Below are positions 1-4,772 of a DNA stretch of 5,407 nucleotides, in pieces. The notes under the pieces were generated by a model. The model had not been told where the DNA came from, made no database searches, and saw only the letters and a program-made list of their open reading frames with translations. The stretch is from Bacilli bacterium. GTDB taxonomy: Bacteria; Bacillota_I; Bacilli_A; RFN20; CAG-826. Location: the NCBI GenBank assembly GCA_016296285.1, contig JAEDJP010000087.1:1-5407 (forward strand), given 5' to 3'. The position numbers and the translations under genes are program-made. The first letter of the stretch is position 1, and every line of letters begins with the position of its first letter.

Positions 1-92
1 CCTGGAACGCGTATTACCAACCCGCGGTCAAGATCTGCTTCCACGTGGATGACGCATCGAAAATCCGTTACGAAGATTCTTCCGTCGATTAA
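1..92 (+). CDS. C-terminal end of an unidentified protein (partial at left edge)
   Basis: The frame beginning at base 3 is open from the window edge and gives 29 residues, from WNAYYQPAVK to the end KIRYEDSSVD, closed by TAA at 90-92. Three observations favour this frame. It stops seven bases before a strong terminator hairpin. Its third codon positions are rich in G/C, like the genes nearby. A competing frame runs straight through the hairpin. The tail is acidic and polar, with no membrane segment. I do not recognise the family, and 29 residues are too few to assign a function. The gene is convergent with recN. Confidence 0.6.
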   Translation, partial: WNAYYQPAVKICFHVDDASKIRYEDSSVD

Positions 93-98
93 AAAAAG

Positions 99-135
99 AC
101 CGGGAACGTTAAGAAAAGCGTTCCCGGTTTTTTTT
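99..135. terminator. Bidirectional rho-independent terminator between the left-edge gene and recN
   Basis: Bases 99-108 (ACCGGGAACG) pair perfectly with 119-128 (CGTTCCCGGT) around a 10-base loop. On the plus strand the stem runs into eight T (128-135). On the minus strand the seven A at 91-97 supply a U-tract after the same stem. It lies 7 bases after the left gene's stop and 27 bases after the recN stop at 162, so it can end both convergent transcripts. Confidence 0.92.
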
Positions 136-161
136 GACTCTATGTTTCGCTTTTGCGCGGT

Positions 162-1832
162 TTATCGCGAAGAAAGCACCATATCCCTTGCCGCGTCGAG
201 TTGTTTTGGAGTGGGGTTTTTACCCGAGATGAGGGTCGCGATGACTTTGATCTTTTCCTCGTATCCGAGTTCTTTGACGCTTGCGAAGGTCCTTCCTCCC
301 GAGACGGACTTCTCGATGAGAAGGTGATGATCCCCTCGCGCCGCGACTTGGGGCGTGTGGGTGATCGCGATGACTTGGGTCGAGAGGGAGATTTCCGCGA
401 TCTTGTCCGCGACTTTGCTCGCGGCTTCTCCCGAGATGCCCGTGTCGATTTCGTCGAGGATAATCGTCGACACCCCGCTTGCCTTGAGGAAGAGGGCTTT
501 GAAGGCGAGCATGATGCGGCTTGCCTCGCCACCCGAAGCGATGCGGGAAAGGCTCTTCATCCCTTCCCCGGGGTTCGGCTCGATAAAGAAGTCCACGGCA
601 TCGAGGCCATCTTCTTTGAGATCGCTTTCTTGGAGGGAATCGAGGTTCGTGAAGAAACGGACTTCGAACCCGCAGTCGAGGAGCAAGTCTTTCAGATGGT
701 GGGTGATTTCCTTCTCGATGGACCTCGCGAGTTCCCTGCGATACAAGGAAAGTTCCTTGCCCTTTTCAAGGGCTTTTGCCAAGGCGGATTGCATCGCGCT
801 TTCCGCATCCTTTAGATTGTCGTCGAGGCTCGCGTTCTCCCCAAGGCTCTCCGCGAGGGAATCGCGATAGGCGATGAGTTCCGGGATCGATTTCTTGTAT
901 TTCCGTTTCAAAGAAGCGAGGTCGCTTTCCCTTTGCTCGAGCTCGTCGAGTCGCGAGGGATCGTAATCGATGCTCCCGATTTTCTTTTTGATGGTCGAGA
1001 AGAGGTCCTCGAGTTCGTAGTACCGTTCGTCGATCTTCGCTTGTGAATCCTCGAAATCCTTTTGGAAACGCGCGAGTTTCTCAAGGGCTTTGTCGAGTTC
1101 GTAAAGACGGTCGAGGAAATCGCTTTGGATGGATTCTCTTGCTTCTTCGGCGAGACCATAGATTTTGTCGTAGTTCTTTAAGAGGGAAAGCTCTTCCTCG
1201 ATGGATTGCTCTTCCCCGTCTTGAAGGTTCGCGGCTTTGAGTTCCTGGTATTGGAAGGCATAGAAATCGCGGTCTTCCTCGATTTTCTTTTTGCGTTCCA
1301 GCAAGGATTCCCATTGCTTTTTCGCCTCGAAAAATTCCCGTAACGCCGCTTGATAGGCGTTTTTGAGGGTCTCGGTCCTCGTCGGGGCGATGAGGTCGAT
1401 CATGGAAAGGTAATTCTCGGGATCGAGGATCTTCCCGAAATCGAATTGGGAATGGATGTCCGCAAGATAAGGCGCGATCCGGGTCAATTCCGCGAGGGAA
1501 GAAGAAACGCCGTTGATCTTCACGACGCTTTTGCCCCGGGTCAGGATCCTCTCGATGACGAGGCTGCCGTTCTCAAGGGAAACCCCTGCCTTCGCAAGCT
1601 GGGCCTTCGTCTTCGGGGAGGTTATCTCGAAATCCCCGCGCACGAGGGCTTTCTCCTCGCCCGCGCGTATCCATTCGCTATAGGCGCGCGTGCCAAGCAA
1701 TAAGGAAAGGGAATCGATGATGAGACTCTTCCCTGCCCCGGTTTCCCCGCTCAAGACGGTGAAGCCATCGGAAAAGGCGACGTCGACGTTCTCGAGGATG
1801 GCGAGGTTTTGGATTTGGAGGCGCTTCAACAT
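162..1832 (-). CDS. recN: DNA repair protein RecN
   Basis: This is an SMC-like ABC ATPase of double-strand break repair, a cytoplasmic protein that acts early at DNA ends and promotes RecA-dependent recombination. The 556 residues match the usual length of the family (about 550-580). The N-terminus LKRLQIQNLAILENV is typical of RecN and fixes the ATG start. Walker A is GETGAGKS at 29-36. A charged, coiled-coil-like central arm spans roughly 155-380. The ABC signature lies in SRIASGGEASR (429-439), Walker B in STIILDEIDTG (455-465, with D460 and E461), and the H-loop histidine is H492 in AITHTPQVA. The Q-loop region reads DIHSQFDFGKIL (125-136), where relatives usually have DIHGQHEHQ, so G and H are replaced. 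No Shine-Dalgarno precedes the ATG, and a TATAAT box lies only 9 bases upstream. In many Firmicutes recN follows argR/ahrC or tlyA; here a degV-type gene is upstream and separated by a terminator. Confidence 0.97.
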   Translation of the reverse strand: MLKRLQIQNLAILENVDVAFSDGFTVLSGETGAGKSLIIDSLSLLLGTRAYSEWIRAGEEKALVRGDFEITSPKTKAQLAKAGVSLENGSLVIERILTRGKSVVKINGVSSSLAELTRIAPYLADIHSQFDFGKILDPENYLSMIDLIAPTRTETLKNAYQAALREFFEAKKQWESLLERKKKIEEDRDFYAFQYQELKAANLQDGEEQSIEEELSLLKNYDKIYGLAEEARESIQSDFLDRLYELDKALEKLARFQKDFEDSQAKIDERYYELEDLFSTIKKKIGSIDYDPSRLDELEQRESDLASLKRKYKKSIPELIAYRDSLAESLGENASLDDNLKDAESAMQSALAKALEKGKELSLYRRELARSIEKEITHHLKDLLLDCGFEVRFFTNLDSLQESDLKEDGLDAVDFFIEPNPGEGMKSLSRIASGGEASRIMLAFKALFLKASGVSTIILDEIDTGISGEAASKVADKIAEISLSTQVIAITHTPQVAARGDHHLLIEKSVSGGRTFASVKELGYEEKIKVIATLISGKNPTPKQLDAARDMVLSSR

Positions 1833-1841
1833 ACAAGTAAG

Positions 1842-1847
1842 ATTATA
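1842..1847 (-). promoter_or_regulatory. Candidate -10 box for recN, near-leaderless
   Basis: Read on the minus strand, the sequence TATAAT CTTACTTGT ATG places a perfect consensus -10 hexamer 9 bases before the recN start. Transcription starting about 7 bases after the box would leave a leader of only a few bases. No purine-rich ribosome binding site lies in front of the ATG, which agrees with leaderless initiation. No convincing -35 element is present: the 17-bp position reads GCTGTT and overlaps the degV-1 terminator stem. The chance of a TATAAT arising randomly is not negligible. Confidence 0.5.
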
Positions 1848-1856
1848 GGCGCGCGC

Positions 1857-1890
1857 AAAAGAAAAACAGCCCGGAAAAGATCCGAACTGT
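1857..1890 (-). terminator. Rho-independent terminator after degV-1 (minus strand)
   Basis: On the minus strand ACAGTTCGGA (1890-1881) pairs with TCCGGGCTGT (1875-1866) around the 5-base loop TCTTT, giving ten pairs of which two are G·U. The stem runs into TTTTT, C, TTTT. On the plus strand the two wobble pairs become C/A mismatches, so the signal is directional. It begins 11 bases after the degV-1 stop and should insulate recN from degV-1 transcription. Confidence 0.82.
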
Positions 1891-1901
1891 GGTTATAAAC
1901 G

Positions 1902-2789
1902 TCAACGGCCGCGCTTGTCGCCGAAGAAGAAGAGGGCGACGGTTCCGGGGCCCGTGTGCGATCCAATCGTCGTGCCGATGGAATTGATGAGGACCTTCCC
2001 TTGCATCTTGGGGAACGCCTCTTCGACGAGTTTCGCGACGGGTTCCGCGAGTTCAGGACAAGCGGACATGGAGATGTAGACCTTCCCGTTGTAATCAAGC
2101 CCGCCTTCCGCGTGTTGCTTCATCTTCTCGACGATGCGGAGGATGGCCTTGCGTTCCGGACGGCATTTTTCCCGTGGGATGAGTTTGCCTTCGTCGTTCA
2201 TGTTCAGAAGCGGGCAAATGTGAAGCATGCCCCCGAGGAATCCGCTGACGCGGGAAATCCTGCCCCCGCGAACGTAATACTTGAGGTCGGTGGAGAAGAA
2301 CCAGTGATGGACGTTGAGCTTGTGCTCTTCCGCCCAATCTGCGAGCTCTTGCATGCCCATGCCCTCGTCGCGAAGATCCGCGAGCTTGTCCACAAAGAGA
2401 CCATAGCCGCTTGAGGCGCCGAGGGAATCGATCACGATGATCTTGCGCTCGGGGTATTTTTCCATGAGGGTCCTCGCGGCGAGAGAAGCGTTGTTGAATT
2501 CGCCGGAGAGCCCGCTCGACAAAGAAACGTGAAGAATGTCTTTCCCTTGCTCGAGGAACGGGGTGAAGTATTCGAGGTATTGGCCGGTGGAAGGCTGGCT
2601 CGTCTTGGTGATGACGCCTTTTTCCATCTGGCGATAGAACTCATCGAAGGACATCGATTGGCCGAGGTCGTCGATGTGCTCGACGCCATCCATCGTGAAG
2701 TGAAAGCAAAGATAAGGGATGCCGCGGGACTCGAAATGCTCTTTCGAAAGGTCGGCGGTGGAAGTAGCGGATAGAATATAGTTTTGCAT
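1902..2789 (-). CDS. DegV family fatty-acid-binding protein (FakB-like), copy 1
   Basis: This is a cytoplasmic lipid carrier of the DegV/FakB family. Characterised members bind a fatty acid and present it to the kinase FakA, which makes acyl-phosphate for phospholipid synthesis. The 295 residues are close to the usual 280-290. Canonical motifs occur in order: TSQPST at 63-68 (first ligand-binding loop), SSGLSGEFNNA at 91-101, RGGRISRVSGFLGG at 174-187 followed by ICPLL, and IGSHTGPGTVALFF at 275-288 with H278. In S. aureus FakB, conserved Thr, Ser and His residues of these loops hold the carboxylate, so T63, the S91/S92 pair and H278 are the likely counterparts. The ATG at 2789 has a good AAAGGA site six bases upstream. 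The stop is TGA, backed up by an in-frame TAA two codons later. It is divergent from plsC and followed by its own terminator, so it is probably monocistronic. Chain-length preference cannot be read from the sequence. Confidence 0.93.
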   Translation of the reverse strand: MQNYILSATSTADLSKEHFESRGIPYLCFHFTMDGVEHIDDLGQSMSFDEFYRQMEKGVITKTSQPSTGQYLEYFTPFLEQGKDILHVSLSSGLSGEFNNASLAARTLMEKYPERKIIVIDSLGASSGYGLFVDKLADLRDEGMGMQELADWAEEHKLNVHHWFFSTDLKYYVRGGRISRVSGFLGGMLHICPLLNMNDEGKLIPREKCRPERKAILRIVEKMKQHAEGGLDYNGKVYISMSACPELAEPVAKLVEEAFPKMQGKVLINSIGTTIGSHTGPGTVALFFFGDKRGR

Positions 2790-2795
2790 ACTAGG

Positions 2796-2801
2796 TCCTT
2801 T
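2796..2801 (-). promoter_or_regulatory. Ribosome binding site of degV-1
   Basis: The minus strand reads AAAGGA CCTAGT ATG, a Shine-Dalgarno core six bases before the start at 2789. It supports that start, which also gives the expected N-terminus for a DegV protein. Confidence 0.8.
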
Positions 2802-2810
2802 CGTTTTAAA

Positions 2811-2839
2811 AAATTAACGAAATAATAAGGAGATGTCAA
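2811..2839 (-). promoter_or_regulatory. Candidate promoter of degV-1
   Basis: On the minus strand a perfect -35 hexamer TTGACA lies at 2839-2834. A 17-bp spacer leads to TAATTT (2816-2811), which matches the -10 consensus at only three of six positions; a 16-bp spacer gives GTTAAT (four of six). Transcription would start near 2804, just before the ribosome binding site. A TATTAT at 2827-2822 is a better -10 but has no -35 at the right distance. The 14-bp palindrome ends five bases upstream of the -35. Confidence 0.55.
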
Positions 2840-2843
2840 GTTT

Positions 2844-2857
2844 TTTACTTAAGTAAA
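2844..2857. promoter_or_regulatory. Perfect 14-bp palindrome, candidate operator between divergent genes
   Basis: TTTACTTAAGTAAA is its own reverse complement, centred between 2850 and 2851. It lies in the 159-bp gap between degV-1 (minus) and plsC (plus), just upstream of the degV-1 -35 box and about 50 bp upstream of the plsC -10 box. A symmetric AT-rich site with TACTTAAGTA at its core is the kind of sequence bound by dimeric MarR- or TetR-type regulators, which often control fatty-acid genes. I cannot match it to a specific regulator, and none is encoded in the window. It has no loop, so it is unlikely to act as an RNA hairpin. Confidence 0.5.
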
Positions 2858-2878
2858 GTTCGACATTGCGTTCATTGT

Positions 2879-2909
2879 TTGTTCAAAAAGAAGGTCCCTG
2901 AGATATAAT
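2879..2909 (+). promoter_or_regulatory. Candidate promoter of the plsC-degV-2 operon
   Basis: A perfect -10 hexamer TATAAT lies at 2904-2909. The best upstream hexamer is TTGTTC at 2879-2884, with a long 19-bp spacer; the 17-bp position reads GTTCAA. Transcription would start near 2916, leaving a leader of about 33 bases before the plsC ATG. The weak -35 would fit a promoter that needs an activator, but that is inference. Confidence 0.55.
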
Positions 2910-2948
2910 AATGCCGTTCTGAGGACCGAATCGCCCTCGATTACGGAC

Positions 2949-3782
2949 ATGATTATTTCTCTTATCTCGCTTGCATTAGGGGTGGTCGCATCATTGCTGA
3001 CCTACTTTTTGACGCCTCTTGCTACCATGCATTGGGCCTATGCTTTTTTGAACATCCCGATGTCCCTTGGCTATGGCCTCGGGGCCTTCGTTTTGATTGT
3101 CGTCACCTTCTTCCTGTTCTGCATGACCCACTCGTTAAAGAAGGACATCCAAAAGCCGAATCGCTTCGCCTATTGGATGATTTGCCAAATCATTCAATGG
3201 CTGTTCGGGTTTTTCTGGATCAAATCCGACATCACGGGGGTAGAGAAGGTGCCGACGGATTCGCGGTTCCTCTTCGTGAGCAACCACACCTCGATGTTCG
3301 ACTTCCTCATCGTCCTTGCCCATCTTGGACGGTTCCATGTCATCCCCATCCTCAAAAAAGAGGCTGAGAAATTCCCGATCGCCGGGAAATGCTCCCACTA
3401 CACGGGTTTCATCCCCATCGATCGCTCGAACCCGAAGGAAGGGCTACGCGCCATTCTCAAGGCCGTGCGTTTCCTGAAAGAAGACTACTGCTCCATCTAT
3501 ATCGCTCCGGAAGGAACGAGAAACAAGGACGGCAAGATGTCGCCTTTCCATGCCGGTTCCTTCAAAATCGCCCAGAAAGCGCAGGTGCCCGTCGTCGTGG
3601 CCTGCGTGACCGGCACCCAGAACGTTCACTCCAATATCTTCCGTCGCATCACTCACGTGCGGCTTGATTTCCTCGAGACGTTCCCGAAGGAAAAAGTCGC
3701 GGAGATGACGACGGTGGAACTCGCGGATGCGGCTCAGGAATTGATCCAGGCTCGCCTCGATGAATTGGAGAAAAAGGAGTAG
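2949..3782 (+). CDS. plsC: 1-acyl-sn-glycerol-3-phosphate acyltransferase (PlsC)
   Basis: This membrane-associated acyltransferase adds the second acyl chain to lysophosphatidic acid to make phosphatidic acid, the precursor of all membrane phospholipids. The 277 residues fit the family. Two hydrophobic N-terminal segments (about 2-22 and 41-59) should anchor it in the membrane. The four acyltransferase motifs follow in order: NHTSMFD at 112-118 (the HX4D catalytic motif, H113 and D118), FIPIDR at 154-159 (R159), PEGTRNKDG at 187-195 (EGTR, glycerophosphate binding), and VPVVVACVTGT at 213-223. The C-terminus is charged and helical. The ATG at 2949 is preceded only by a weak GGA three bases upstream; a GAGGA at 2921-2925 is too far away. 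The start is kept because a later Met would remove the first membrane segment. It leads an operon with degV-2, four bases downstream. A broader PlsC-type specificity (another lyso-lipid acceptor) cannot be excluded. Confidence 0.93.
   Translation: MIISLISLALGVVASLLTYFLTPLATMHWAYAFLNIPMSLGYGLGAFVLIVVTFFLFCMTHSLKKDIQKPNRFAYWMICQIIQWLFGFFWIKSDITGVEKVPTDSRFLFVSNHTSMFDFLIVLAHLGRFHVIPILKKEAEKFPIAGKCSHYTGFIPIDRSNPKEGLRAILKAVRFLKEDYCSIYIAPEGTRNKDGKMSPFHAGSFKIAQKAQVPVVVACVTGTQNVHSNIFRRITHVRLDFLETFPKEKVAEMTTVELADAAQELIQARLDELEKKE
3774..3779 (+). promoter_or_regulatory. Ribosome binding site that fixes the degV-2 start
   Basis: AAGGAG lies within the last codons of plsC, seven bases before the ATG at 3787. 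An in-frame ATG at 3760 would add nine residues (MNWRKRSST) but lies upstream of this site, overlaps plsC, and spoils the typical DegV N-terminus LKIFVDTDCDVTP. The 3787 start is therefore preferred. Confidence 0.88.
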
Positions 3783-3786
3783 CACT

Positions 3787-4665
3787 ATGCTGAAAATATT
3801 TGTCGATACCGATTGCGACGTAACCCCCGCGATCGCCAAGGAGTATGGGTTCCACCTCATCTCCATGCCCTATGTCGAGGATGGCAAAGTCATCCGCCCG
3901 TACGAGGATTGGGAGACGTTTGAGCCCCATTCCTTCTATGAGCGTTTGAGGAGCGGCAAGCTCGCCTCGACCTGCGCGCTTTCCCCGACCGACTATATCA
4001 ACTATTTCGAGCCGGTTTTCGCCGCGGGTGATGACATTCTCTATCCGCATTTCTCTTCCGCGATGACGTCTACCTTCAATGCGATGCGTCTTGCCCTCGA
4101 TGAATTGAAGGAACGCTACCCGGAACGCAAATTCTACGGAATCGACACCAAGCTCATCACGATTCCCGCCCTCCTCATGATTCTGGAGATCGGCAAGCTC
4201 TACAAGAACGGGGCGACCGCCGAGGAAATCGTCGATTGGTGCGCAAAAGAAGAACAGCACTTCGCCGTCTATTTCTTTGCGGATGACCTCAAATTCTTCG
4301 CCCGCTCTGGCCGCGTCTCCGGCATCACCGCCACGATGGGTAATCTCCTTGGCCTCAAGCCGATCATCAACATCAACACCGAAGGCAAGATGGGATCCAT
4401 CGGCAAAGCCAAAGGCCGCAAGAATTCGATTGAGAAACTCCTGGATTACGTCGAAGCCCTTCAGGATGACATGAAGAACTACCCCGTTCTGGTTGCCTCG
4501 ACCGATTGCGATGGCCTCGCTCAGAAAGTTATCGATGCTTTCGTCGCCCGCTTCGGCGAAGGCTATGACATCCGCGTCGTCCCCATCAACCCGACGGCCG
4601 GTGCCCACTGCGGGCCGGATTCCACCGGCATCGCGTTCCACGCAAAAGCCCGCGAAATCGCCTAA
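3787..4665 (+). CDS. DegV family protein (FakB-like), copy 2, divergent ligand motifs
   Basis: This is a 292-residue DegV-family protein, expected to be a soluble two-domain carrier of a fatty acid or related lipid. Its N-terminus MLKIFVDTDCDVTP is typical of the family. The remaining motifs are recognisable but altered. STCALSPTDY (61-70) stands where copy 1 has TSQPST. HFSSAMTSTFNA (88-99) replaces the SSGLSG loop. SGRVSGITATMGNLLG (174-189), followed by LKPIININTEGKM, matches the family's GRIS-to-KPI stretch. NPTAGAHCGPDSTG (268-281) keeps H274 and the GP turn in place of GSHTGPG. The overall fold is thus supported, while the ligand or its head-group contacts may differ from copy 1. It is translated from an operon with plsC, with a strong ribosome binding site and a 4-base gap, which ties it to phospholipid synthesis. 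A terminator follows. It is clearly a paralogue of copy 1 and not a recent duplicate. Confidence 0.9.
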   Translation: MLKIFVDTDCDVTPAIAKEYGFHLISMPYVEDGKVIRPYEDWETFEPHSFYERLRSGKLASTCALSPTDYINYFEPVFAAGDDILYPHFSSAMTSTFNAMRLALDELKERYPERKFYGIDTKLITIPALLMILEIGKLYKNGATAEEIVDWCAKEEQHFAVYFFADDLKFFARSGRVSGITATMGNLLGLKPIININTEGKMGSIGKAKGRKNSIEKLLDYVEALQDDMKNYPVLVASTDCDGLAQKVIDAFVARFGEGYDIRVVPINPTAGAHCGPDSTGIAFHAKAREIA

Positions 4666-4672
4666 CAACTCC

Positions 4673-4702
4673 AAAGACCAGCGCAAAACGTTGGTCTTTT
4701 TT
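4673..4702 (+). terminator. Rho-independent terminator of the plsC-degV-2 operon
   Basis: AAAGACCAGCG (4673-4683) pairs with CGTTGGTCTTT (4689-4699) around the loop CAAAA, giving eleven pairs with one G·U, and ends in a run of six T (4697-4702). It starts seven bases after the degV-2 stop. Confidence 0.92.
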
Positions 4703-4727
4703 CTTGCTTGCGAGTTCAAAAACCGCG

Positions 4728-4755
4728 TTGTCAAATCATGGATTCCGGTTAAACT
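4728..4755 (+). promoter_or_regulatory. Candidate promoter of nadE
   Basis: TTGTCA at 4728-4733 matches the -35 consensus at five of six positions. After a 16-bp spacer, TAAACT (4750-4755) matches the -10 consensus at four of six. The start would fall near 4762, leaving a very short leader that just includes the GAGG ribosome binding site. The preceding terminator makes an independent nadE promoter necessary. Short inverted repeats GGATT/AATCC (4740-4744, 4757-4761) and CGGTT/AACCG (4746-4750, 4766-4770) flank the -10; their role is unknown. Confidence 0.5.
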
Positions 4756-4772
4756 AAATCCGAGGAACCGCC

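Noticed and set aside
153..815. A 220-codon plus-strand open frame opposite the recN C-terminal half
   Set aside because: The minus strand here carries the RecN signature, Walker B and H-loop. The plus-strand product is a biased, charged sequence with no family motif.
1883..1896. CGAAC TGTG GTTAT upstream of recN, resembling the Gram-positive LexA box CGAAC-N4-GTTCG
   Set aside because: Only the left half is intact, the right half matches three of five bases, the central bases do not fit, and the site is part of the degV-1 terminator stem. Chance resemblance is more likely.
2911..2922. Mini-frame ATG CCG TTC TGA in front of plsC, a possible leader peptide
   Set aside because: The likely transcription start near 2916 lies inside it, so it would not be on the message, and no ribosome binding site precedes it.
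3760..3786. Earlier ATG for degV-2 adding nine residues
   Set aside because: The strong AAGGAG site lies downstream of it, and the added residues do not resemble a DegV N-terminus. The ATG at 3787 fits better.
4740..4770. Nested short inverted repeats around the nadE -10 region as a NAD-responsive operator
   Set aside because: The arms are only 5 bp each, loosely spaced and do not match an NrtR or NiaR site that I can recognise.
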